Shown: positions 43,101 to 55,100 of the stretch, one piece after another | How the letters are laid out: each line of letters begins with the position of its first letter | How positions within the stretch are numbered: the stretch's first letter is position 1 | DNA from: Bedellia somnulentella | Lineage: Eukaryota; Arthropoda; Insecta; Lepidoptera; Bedelliidae | Reading direction: 5' to 3' | Length of the DNA: 64,000 bases | Assembly (NCBI GenBank): GCA_963576735.1 | Contig: OY755191.1 | Coordinates: 12,739,608 to 12,803,607, forward strand | The notes under the pieces: generated by a model | Database searches by the model: none | Seen by the model: only the letters and a program-made list of their open reading frames with translations | What the model was told of the DNA's origin: nothing | Program-made: the position numbers and the translations under genes

Positions 43101-46100
43101 ATTGGTAAGTAGTCTTCAGGCTGCGGAAGCCATGAGACACTTGAAATAACTTGGTTGGCAAGTAGTCTTCAGGCTGCGGAAGCCGCGAGACACTTGGAAA
43201 AACTTGGTTGGTAAGTATCTTCAGGCTGCGGAAGCCGCGAGACAGCTCGAATTACTGATTTGGCAAGTGGCTTCTGGCTGCGGAAGCCGTGAGACAACTA
43301 GAACTACTAAGTTGGAAAGTGTCTTGAGACTACGGAAGCTGCAAAATACTTAGAGCTATAAGGTTGGCAAGCAATTTATCAATAATCTCACTTGACTCCC
43401 ATTCAGAGTTTTAAATACTTTGGCATACGACTGCAACATATTTATTTTTTTACGGACAAGATAATTTACAAAACTTACCATAGTCAGACCAGACGAGACA
43501 GTGTAGACCAGAGATTGCAGAAAATTATTTATTTTTCTAGTTGCAAGTGCGTCAAAGTCAACTAAACTTCGCTAGTTTAGTGTTGGATCGAGGTAAATTT
43601 CATTGACGAAATGCTGAAATATTTTTGAGACCATTTTAACGGTTCAATCTCATGTCAAATAGATGCATCCGAGGTGGTGCAGCACGAAATGATTTGGTGG
43701 CGCGGAGTCATTCATCTTTCGACGCCGATCCATAATAGTATAAACCTGCCAATATTCTGCCCCGAAAATCATTAAAATAGTAACTAATAAAAACACCAAT
43801 GGGAGGAAACCGCTTACAAAGTTCTCAATACATTTTTTTTTATATATAATTTTATTTTTAGTAGTCCAGTTTAAAAATCAAACATACTCATCTTCCTCAA
43901 ATCTTGACGCATCGTATTTATAATATAAAACTAAATCAATGCGTATTCACTTTATTATTTACGGAACAGCAATGTCCAGAGTGTGGGTGACTCGCCAAGA
44001 CTGGTGAGAGCAACAAAATTATAAACCTTGTAGTACAGAGTAAAAAAAAAGCAATATAAAAGCATGTAGCATAACTAACCAATGACCAGATTTTGTTTTT
44101 ATAAGAATTACGAGTCAAATATTCTGCTCAGATTGACATCGAAACTTTTAAACCTGATTGATTAATTCATAACAATACTGTCCGCTTATTATCTTTCAAG
44201 GGCATACATAACGATAGCAGACATACTTATGCCGGATATGGACCTGTCCGCATCAAAAAAATTTACCGTAATTCAAAATTATGTTTCGATAGACTGCAGA
44301 GATCGATTATCATACTATTGGGCCTTCAGACTCCGGTTTGCGAGGAATCTAACTGATAATAGCATCAGATTGGCATCAAGTATTTTGACTACTGGACATT
44401 AAGACCAGATCTCCAAGTCTTCCTCACAACCTGTGGAACCCACCAATGATCCCAATATAAACAACCTTTACAAGTAGTAGCATTGATCCTGAAAGTTTGG
44501 AGAATTGGGAGTGGGTCGCCCAAATAGCATATTGGTCTAAATAGGTTACACAAGACAATATATTCACGATTTATTTAATATTGTTAAAAGTCAATTTAAA
44601 ACTGTAATACAGGGCTTTCTGGTGAAGACTATGATTTGAAAATGGCGCCGACTTTGTTTGTTCGTTGTCTACGCCCCTTGCGGTGAATTTGTAAACTCAA
44701 CAAATCAACCAATGGTACCTTCACTCGATGGGTATAGACCAAAGACAAAAGTAAGATTAACAATGCATTATATAAGAGCAGTGCTGTATGTTTTCCTTCT
44801 CGGCACATAGTATCGGTTTTATTGTTATGTAAAACCGGTATATTATTTGGGTTAATGATCCATACCAAAAACTATGGATATTGCTAAGACGCATACATTG
44901 TTATTGGGACTCAAACCCAACTAATTAAAAATTTACTAAGTATTTAAAAATGTAGGTTCAATGAGTGAACCTGGTGCATTCATCATTTAAATAAAATTAA
45001 AGGTACATACCTATTAATTACTTTTTCTATATTATCACCGTTTTCAGTATGCTCTTTGCTGTCAACCCCCTCATGAGTTAGGATGTCGTGAATATGCTCA
45101 GTCACTTGCTCTTCATGTTTCAATTGCTTCATTGCCTCTCTGAAATAATGAGTTACTTTTTATATGAGAAACTAATAACTTACGCTGTAAATCTCTGTAG
45201 GGGTGACGAAGAAATCATGTGACATTTTATCAGCTTTACTGTTTAAAGTACCTACTTTTAACCTATGCAGAGATTCAAGTGATAGGAGGCCAGTTTGGCA
45301 ATATCTTACAGTCAGATTTATATATATTCATCGTAATTAAATTTTTGATAATTTTTGTTTTTACTGTGTGTTGTTTTTTTTCATTTAAATAAATTTTGCC
45401 AAATAAATGTCCTTTACTTACTTTGACTTAGTTCTTAACTAAAACATTTCTGTAATATAATACTCTCACCTATTCCTCTCTCGCTCTCTCCATATTGAAA
45501 CGTCGTTCAGTCTATCTCTGTCCTCCTCGCACTCAGTTTTGTATTGCGTCTCGCTCGCGTAGTAACCTCGAGTGGATAGTTTCGCTAGAACCAGCCTTTG
45601 TATGCTGTGGGCGGTCGGCTTTTCTATTATTGTCTGGAATATAATTATTTATTTAGTTAATAAATAAGGAGAATAAAGTCACTAATTTCGTTTATACTAT
45701 TTGAAAATTAAGATCAAATATATAACGGGGGTGGTGTAATTTCACTGTTATCTGCCATAGTTAGATATCGTGTGTGGGCGGTCTACGGGAATGTCGGATC
45801 AATCAAACGTGGATATAGTTGAAAATAATGATAATGTAATTCTTCTTAACAATAATTGAAACTCTTAGTAAATTAATCACATGTAGCACTAGGTAGGTTT
45901 TTAAACGGAACGCGAGACAGTTTCTAGTTTTGCTTGCACCTCGACCGCGGTTCACCGTGAGAATGTGCCTCCGCGTCGTCCACCGGTAACACGAAACTTA
46001 GACTCTGTCAGCGCCGCGTGGTTGCGCTGGCGTTCCGGTACTTCCGATGAACTAAAGTCAATTGACTTCCTCTTTTTGCCGACATATATATAATAAAAAT

Positions 46101-49100
46101 GGATTTCCAAATGTGTCGCTGAGCTCAAACTCGAAAAATAGAATTAGACTAGAGTAGGGCTAGACCGATTTGACTGATTCTTTTTGTAATGTTACTTAAA
46201 ATTTTAAGAATGTTTTGATCTACAGAAAATGTTGAAAAGTTGTGAGGGTAATATTAAAAACATCGTTCATCAAACATCACATTTGTTGTGTAGTGTCGGC
46301 TTAGAATAGCACTACCCCGTTTCTTCCGGTGGGTGTACTCAACTTTCCAAAAGTGGCTGAGGAATTTTTAATTCCTTAGCTCTGGCTACCCCTTTTAGGG
46401 ATTTATAGCCGTAAGTATATGTATGTATGTATGTATCGCTTTTATAACAGAGACCCTCAGTGTGTCGGCTAAATATGTCAATTTTAATGACATTCATCAA
46501 GTCAATGTCCATTATCTTTACAGTACGAAGTCAGTCAGGTCAGCTCGTATCTTTATATAATTATAATCAATGTAAGTTCTAGCCCCTCGGTGTAGACATA
46601 TGCATACAGGCTGTGATGATGATGATGATGATGATGATTAAATTGCTTACCTCAAAGAACTTGAGCGTCTCCAAGGTGAGTTCATGATGATTGGTCAAGC
46701 AGTTGTTGATTAAGTTCAGTAGTAGCGGCCATTCGCATATCTCCCCGTCACCGACTAGCCAATTTGAAAATTCTGCAAGAAAAAAAACTTTATTGGTGAA
46801 AGGTATATAGGTGGATGGTAATGCCAGTAAAGGACGACTACGGAGGACACTTTTAGTTTAATAAGAAAATGTACTTAAAAAAGCCGGCGTCCGAAGTATG
46901 GAGAAAACAGTTCATGTATGAAGATGGCAGAGACGCGAGACGTGGCCTCTTACAATGGGCCTCATTAGAAGGCTCCGAGTCACCCAAAGGGCAATGGAGA
47001 GGGCTATGTTCGGAGTTTCACTACGCGATCGAATCCGCAACGAGGAGATCCGTCGAAGAACCGGGGTCACTGACATAGCCCGAAGAATTGCAAAACTCAA
47101 GTGGCAATGGGCTGGGCACATTGCACGCAGAACCGACGGCCGTTGGGGCTCGAAGGTTCTGGAGTGGCGGCCACGTACCCGACGACGTAGTGTGGGAAGG
47201 ATACCACGCGGTGGACCAACGACTTGGTAAAGGTCGCGGGAAGCCTATAGATGAGGGCAGCACAGGACCGGTCTTGTGGAGATAATTGGGGGAGGCCTAT
47301 GTCCAGCAGTGGACGTCTATAGGCGGATGATGATGATGATGATGAAAAGATTAATAAATAAAAATGAAGCTCGAGAGGTTTGCCAGGATAATACATAGCT
47401 ACATCGCACAACCATCTTTTTTTTTAACCTGACAGTACAAACATATTTGTAATAAATAACAATACATAATCGTCACCACTAATGACATGGTTTGAATATA
47501 TCCCGAAAAGAACTTCAGATTGAAAAACCACAGCCACATTTAGAAGTAGATTGGATAAAAGATTGTAAAATGAAGTATGGTCTCTAGATTCATCGCTATA
47601 AAACCCACACAAAGTGCTCACCACTAATGAAATGGTCTGAATATATACCGAAAAGAACTTCAGCGATAGAAAAACAACAGCAACATTTAGAAGTAAATTG
47701 GGGAAAAGATTGTAAAATGAAGTGTGGTCTCTAGATTCATCGCCTTTTCGACCTCTTCTCTTTTGACACCCATGGAAAGAACTGGGCTAAGGCTATTCTC
47801 ACCTGCCACCATACAGCTACATACCTGTAGAAAACCCATAAAAACACACACTGAAACCTACAAACCCCACGTCGTGCTCACCGCTAATGAAATGGTGCGA
47901 GTCCAGCGCCGCCAAGGCCTTCCCCAGTATGGCCGTGACCAGCACCGCGTGGCGCAGGTCCGCCAGCCCGTTCTCCACGCCCGTCTCCAGGAAGTGCTGA
48001 CGGAATATGCGTGCCAGGTGGGTTGAGATCATGGGGTGGCATTCCTGGAATTAAATGATATGATCATTTTTTAATAGTCATTCCCGTTTTTATTTATTAA
48101 TTTAACCTAATTTAGCAAGGCAAAGGAGACTGAAAACATCGTCATGTGAAAGTGTATTCATACAAAACAACGATAGGCCTGCCCTTTATCACGAATGTAC
48201 ACTGTCCTTGCAAAACGTGGGTACCCAGAACAACAGGTGTTCTCACATGATATTCAGAAATATAAGTACCTCTACCTACTCCTTCGGGAATATACAGAGT
48301 GAACATGTGAGTCTTCAGTTTTAAGTTATAGCAAACAATGCAATCCTGGGTAATACACCCCATTGTGCATATTTTAATCTGCCGTGCCCGCGCCAAGTCG
48401 AGCGCGAAGCATACATTGCCGTACCATCCTTTTCTGGAACCGTTTCGCCGCATTTTCAGCGCCCCATTCGAGAACCTCTGGATAGGATTAAAACGCTGAA
48501 ATTCGTCACCTAGAAATTCGTAATCACACACGTGAAATCCAAAATTTCAAGTCGGTAGATCAATTAATTCCGAAGTTAAGCTAATGCAAAGTTTCGCATT
48601 TTCGACACTGATTGACTGACTCACTGATCATCAAAATAGAACTAGTACTTCCCATAGACCTAGAGAGCTGAAATTTGGTACAGAGGCAGATTTTAACGCC
48701 CATAAGGAAAAAACTATCCTAACAAGGTTTATGGAAGATCTGGACTACCTGGTGACGCTGATGAGAAAACATAATAAGAGTACTGCCAAACTATAATAAG
48801 CGTATTTACGCGAAATAGTAGTCGATTAACTGTATTCTACTCAATAAATAAAAATATTTAGTCCAATAATTATTATTTATGTACTAGCACTCAGCCGCGG
48901 CTTTGCTCACGTTATTTAGCATTAGTACCAGTACTCGCCACTAGATGGTGCTGGCTGTATTTTAAATCCCGGTAAATAAGTTTGGCAGTACTCTTATTAT
49001 GTTTTCTCATCAGCGTGACCTGGTAGTCCAGATCTTCCATACAGGGCCGCGCCGACCCCAGGCAGCGCCTGTGTCCGGAACCTCTGAAGCGCCTCTTTTT

Positions 49101-52100
49101 AAGGGTTCCTTACCAAAAGGTAAAACGGGATCCTACTACTAAGACTTTACTGTTAGTCTGTCTGTCTGTCTCCAGGCTGTATCTCATAAACCGTGATAGC
49201 TAGAAAACTGAAATTTCATGAATGATGTGTTTCAGTAAAGTATATATTAAGGGGGGTCCCCATACAATAACCGTGTTATTTTTGTATTTTTTTGCTCAAC
49301 TAATATTTTTGCTGTATCTCATAAACCGTATAACTAGAAAGCTGGAATTTTCACAAATGATTTATTCTGTTGCCGCTATAACAACTAATACAAAAAAATA
49401 TAAAAAATATTTTGTTTTGCCTTGGCTATCTCGTTCATTATATGGCACGCATCGCATCGGGTTGCGTTCACAAACTCACTAACTCATACAAATTCGGCGC
49501 CTCTACGGCTCAAAAGAACTGCCGCTGTTTAAACCTTGAGCTCGTAAGTAATGTAAACTAAAACCCTAAGCGTAAAATAAAACCAAAAACTCAAATAAAA
49601 ATAAACATTAAATATTGAGAGACTTGTTCAATAAGCGTAATAGATGTTTTGTTGTTTACAAGGCCTATGTTGGGCCAATTTTACCTACTTACTTATATTA
49701 AAATAAATCTTTAAGGTAACAAAAATAATTTAGGTGGCGATGGCGCGGGCGCGGCGCCCCTATAGTCCTGGCGCCTGTGTGCGCCGCACACTTCGCACAT
49801 AAGGGTGGCGCGGCCCTGCTTCCATAAACCTTGTTCTGATAGTTTTTTCTTTATGGGCGTTAAAATCTGCCTCTGTACCAAATTTCAGCTCTCTAGGTCT
49901 ATGGGAAGTACTAGTTCTATTTTGATGATCAGTGAGTCAGTCAGTCAGTGTCGAAAATGCGAAACTTTGCATTAGCTTAACTTCGGAATTAATTGATCTA
50001 CCGACTTGAAATTTTGGATTTCAAGTGTGTGATTAGGAATTTCTAGGTGACGAATTTCAGCGTTTTAATCCTATCCAGAGGTTCTCGAATGGGGCCCTGA
50101 AAATGTTCCTGAAAAGGATGGTACGGCAATGTATGCTTCGCGCTCGACTTGGCGGGGGCACGGCAGATTAAAATATGCACAATGGGGTGTATTACCCAGG
50201 ATTACATTGTTTGCTATAACTTAAAACTGAAGACTCACATGTTCACTCTGTATATTCCCGAAAAGGTAGGTAGAGGTACTTATATTTCGGAATATCATGT
50301 GAGAACACCTGTTGTTCTGGGTACCCACGTTTTGTACCCACGTTAGACTTGGCTCCACTTATTTTAGAGATTTCATTACTTTTTAGAGATAAACAAGCAG
50401 CTCTATCGAGACTTGGCTAGTTTTTTACAGAATGTTTTTGGTGGGATACTTTAATACCGCAATGGATCCAAGTGTGTCTGCTAGACTTATCGCTAGACCT
50501 ACGGAATAAAAGTCGCTATAAAACAATAAAAGCAACATTATTTTTACCAAAAATCTTTTGCTTTTATCTAGACCTCTAATCTTACCTTCATCAGCGTATC
50601 ACAGTAGTCGAGCCAGGAAAAGAAGTTAGTCAGTTCTTTGTACCCTGGGTACTTGTTGTAGTTCTTATCACCAAAATCTTCGGCTACGAATCTGGGAAAA
50701 TACGAATAAATTAAGAGTGCATTTTTTTACAAAAGAAAAGTATCAGCTTCTTGATACTACCCCGAATAGAGTGATATGGCCAATCCACCACTGACTTTTT
50801 GTGAATTGGAAAACTGTAAATAGCTCATTGCTAGATTTATTTTACATTTCTCTTTTTATAATATTAGTATAGAAGTATCTAGGTAAGTATTCAGACTCGA
50901 CTCACCCCCAAGTAATATTAAGATGGTGCACATCGCAAGGGTCCACATTGGCGGGTATATATTTGAATCTCTCGCACAGCTTCTCAACTATATTCTCACA
51001 TATCGGACTGCTGGTGATGAGGTTGGCGATGTCGTCGTGAGGGAGTGAGGAAACGATGAGGATACCTTCGCACGCGCGGACTACAACTTGGTTATCCTGA
51101 AACATGGGTATTTGAAGTTAACTTTTTTATTTACTAGCTTAGTTATAGAAAGGCCTTAGTCTGCATTTTCATCGGCAATTGTTCAGTTATTTCGCCATCT
51201 CACCATAGTAAAAACAAGAAAAATAAAGCGTCATCAGAATGTATCTTAAGTATTCTGCGATGTAACTCTAATTATTCTTGGTATTGGTAGGTAATCTAAC
51301 AACGTCGATGGTAATGTCTGTGGAGAATGACGACAGAGGACACATTGAGATCAAATAGAGAATGTAATTATAATGCGGGCGTCAAAACCGTGAAGAATAA
51401 AACGGCATGTATGAAAATATTGATGAACGCAAATAAAGCTCAAGGGGTTTGCCAGGATCGTGTTAAGTACATATATACATATACTCACGGCTATAATTCC
51501 CTAAAAGGGGTAGCCAGAGCTGAGAAATTTGAAATTTCTCAGCCACTTTTGGAAGTTGAGTGGGGAAAAGATGGTAGAATAAAGGTTGTTGGTGATGTTC
51601 TCCAACCGCATCGCCCAAAAATCCCTTAAAAAGCCCCAATACCGTTAGTCGCCTCTTACGTACACCCACCGGAAGAAATGGGGTAGTGCTATTCTAAGCC
51701 GACACTACACAGCTAAAGTACTACACGTACAAAGTAGCGATCGATATTCTCTGCTTACCCTTATGAGAACTAATACCATGACTTTGAGTATGTTTATCTC
51801 ATCGTATCGTATCTTATGTATGTGTGTAATCTAAAAAATACTTACAGCACTATTCAAATAATTCAGCAACAAATCGATCAGCAGAAACTTATCATTCTCA
51901 TCATACAATGTTTTATTGCTCTGACACGATGCGTTGTCATCTACTAACTCCGCATTTTCATTTCCACTACCTTCATTATCATTTCGTATTAAACATAAAG
52001 ACGTTAAGGGTATAGAGGGTGGTTCAATTTCGAAAAGCTTATTTCTCTTTGGTACATTTCTTTTTTGCTTTGGCAATAGGATTTTGATTTCTTCAGGTAT

Positions 52101-55100
52101 TACTGGTTCTGTGTTCTTATCGTCTATGAAAGGTGTTGTAAATATATTGGCTAAGGCTGGATCTTTCCTGACGAGGCCACAAAGGGTTAAAAGGAGCTCC
52201 ATTTCTTCTTTCTCTGTTGGTGATGCTTGGACTTCACTGCATTGTATTAGCATTCTCTGGAAAACAAAACTAATTATACTAGCCGGCCCAAGAAGTCTCG
52301 ATTTGATGATTAAAGGAATATGGAGGCGTAAATTTTTCATTTAGGGTTATACAAATTTAGTTTACGTTGTACTCTCAGGTCTACTGTATCACCATGATTA
52401 GCCATACGTTTTCTACTGCTGGAAATGGGCCTAACCCAAAGTTTTTCACAACAACCAGTCTTGTGGTGCCCTCTATTTTTTTTCATTAACCTATCGTGTC
52501 CCACTGCTGGGCAAAGGTCTCTCCTTGGATTTTCCAATCATCTAATAGTTTTTTTTTAAATCAGTTCTTGATTTCCGCGCATTTTAGAAGACAAAACTTT
52601 TCAGCCCTTTTTATATTAGTATAGCTAGTTGATATCACACATTTATTAACCTACACTAAATTAAACACAACTAAATTAAACACATTAAGATGCTCCCTCA
52701 CAGGGAGCAGTCGAACGTAATGTAATATACATATTTGAGTATTACACCAGTTAAGGAGAAAACCTAGCAATACAATGCAATTATTATTATGAATGATTGT
52801 ATGAATTACACGCAAATTCTCGTCAATCAGGGAGGTATTATTGCAATGTAATGCTAAAATACGACTGCATAATGTTACATATACAACATAAACCCACCTG
52901 CAAAGGCTTATAAACATGAGGCGTATCAAGCCCAGGCCTATTTCCTCGTCTCAGCATCAGAGCCGCACTGGTCAGAGCTAAGGACCTGGCTCCCACTGGA
53001 CGTTGACCAGCGACCAGCATTGCTAACAGCCAGACGAGACTGATTTGGCCGCTCATGACCGATTCCACGCATGGCCCGATTGTTTCCGATTGGTCTTTTT
53101 CTTCTTCGATTATTAACTGGGGATTTATTATTGCTTGTAGTTTGTAAATATTTTTATTTGGTTTTGCCGTGTAGTGTCGGCTTAGAATGTCAAAGGCTAG
53201 CCTTTCTACCCACGGGTGTCGTAAGAGACGACTAAGGGTATGGGGCTTTGGAAGTGGTTTTTGGGCGATGAGAGTTGGAGAGCTGTGTAGTGTCGGCTTA
53301 GAATAGCACTACCCCATTTCTTCCGGTGGGTGTACGTAAGAGGCGACTAACGGACTTGGGGCTTTTTAAGGGATTTTTGGGCGATGCGGTTGGAGACCCA
53401 TCACCAACAACCTTTGTACTACCATCTTTTCCGCACTCAACTTCCAAAAGTGGCTGAGGAATTTATTATTTCTCAGCTCTGGCTACCCCTTTTAGGGATT
53501 TATAGCCGTGAGTATATGTATGTATGTATGTAGGTTGGAGACCCATTACCAGCGATACTTTATTTCTACTATCTTGTCCCCTATCAAATTCCAAATGTGG
53601 CTGAGGAGTATCAAGCTCTGAAGCTCTGGCTACCCCTTTTTGGGATTTACGGCCGTGAGTATATGTATGGTTGTTTTAGGGATGTCACTATATTCCTGAA
53701 GAGATGGCAAAGGTAGTAAGATTTGTTAATATTAAGCTAAGTGTACGACAAGTGATGGGAGCAAGCCTTTCACCGCTTTGTACGAATACACGAGCAACTA
53801 GAACTCGGACATGTGGGTTTCTTTACATTATGTCTAATAAATAATTTGCTTACAATTACAATGTCTACAGATAAGCTAAGTTTAAGTTATTTTCTATGTG
53901 AATTAGCTTGTTACTTTATAACTTTATTTAGTTAAAGTGATCTAGAATACAATTAACAACATCTATAACCACTTGAGATAAGAGCATATCAAATAGTCAT
54001 TATCTATTTGACAGCTCAAACCTGCAGAGCAAGCACGAGCGGTGTTTAAACTGGTTATCGCGTGGGATAAAGCAGCCATCTCTTACGCACTTACTTAGTA
54101 TCCTATACTGCCATCTCATTCTAACCGTTAACGTGTCGATAAAATAGCGCTCGTGCTTGCCCTTCTGTATTGGTGTTCAGTGTAATAAATACTAATAGGT
54201 GGATATAATATTACCTACATACATACATTTACTCGCGCCGTTTTTTTTCACAATTTTATAATATTACCTCTAGTAGAAATATTCAGAAATAAAATATAAA
54301 ACTGAAATTAAAAATATTTTTATTGTAACAGATTTTCTCCTTCCACATTCAAATAAGTTTACGAAATAATCGACTTTAAAGATTCAAGCTATCTTCCCTT
54401 TTTTGGGGAAATCACTCTTAAATCTCAAACTGCTAAAATATTATCGCCAATGCAATACAAACATTGTTTAAAATTAAATTTGATAAAATGTAGTAATTAC
54501 TTTCTTGCCGTTTCGTCTCTTAACAAAGCCCTTGCAAAGACGGAAGATACAATTAATATTCAATGTATGATAAAAAAACGGTATTGATTTTATTTCTAAA
54601 TATAAATGTTTGAGTAACAATATCTTAAGGTAAAATGCACCTGTACGTGTACGTAATAAAATGTGCTGTTTACTTTTGTTATCAGCAAACTTACGTTCAC
54701 TTGCAACTAAATTAGGTTATCAGGGTTGCTGTTGCATAATTAATGTATACATTCAAATACATACATGTAAGATTGCCAGCACTTCTATGGTATATTCACG
54801 GCTATAAGTTTGACGGAGGTAACTAGAGATTCAAATCTTAGGTTATATGAAGTCTAGTTTAAAGTGGCTTTCGATAATCTCTACCTACCCAATGGTGTGA
54901 GAATATGTATGTACTCAAAAGTTGACATAACATAGGATAATTCGGTATGCAAAGTGTTACAAAAGTGATGCTGATTAGGAAATAACATATTTGTGAAATG
55001 TTTTGCAATCAACCTCATTTTTATTACACATTTCTTTTCATTTGCATAGCGCTACCTGATTTTGTTCATCGATGACGTCATTAAGAACAAAATATGACAC

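Larger units (their letters stand above)
41763..44794. mobile_element. 3-kb inverted-repeat element, unclassified
   Basis: Inverted repeats of about 160 bp, 41763-41923 and 44632-44794, starting AAAACATACAGCACTGCTCT and ending with a block around GGCGCCATTTTCAAA. Homology may extend about 12 bp outward. The interior holds decayed DIRS-like polymerase sequence and a 58-bp tandem array. Confidence 0.75.

Noticed and set aside
43050..43375. A CRISPR-like repeat array
   Set aside because: The 58-bp units are adjacent without unique spacers, are diverged, encode reverse transcriptase peptide, and lie in an animal genome.
45880..46040. A CpG-rich patch as an alternative promoter of FHIP2A
   Set aside because: It is intronic, and apart from base composition nothing (no start site motif, no exon or donor nearby) supports a promoter.
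51934..52344. A 136-residue + strand frame
   Set aside because: It is the antisense shadow of FHIP2A exon 4.
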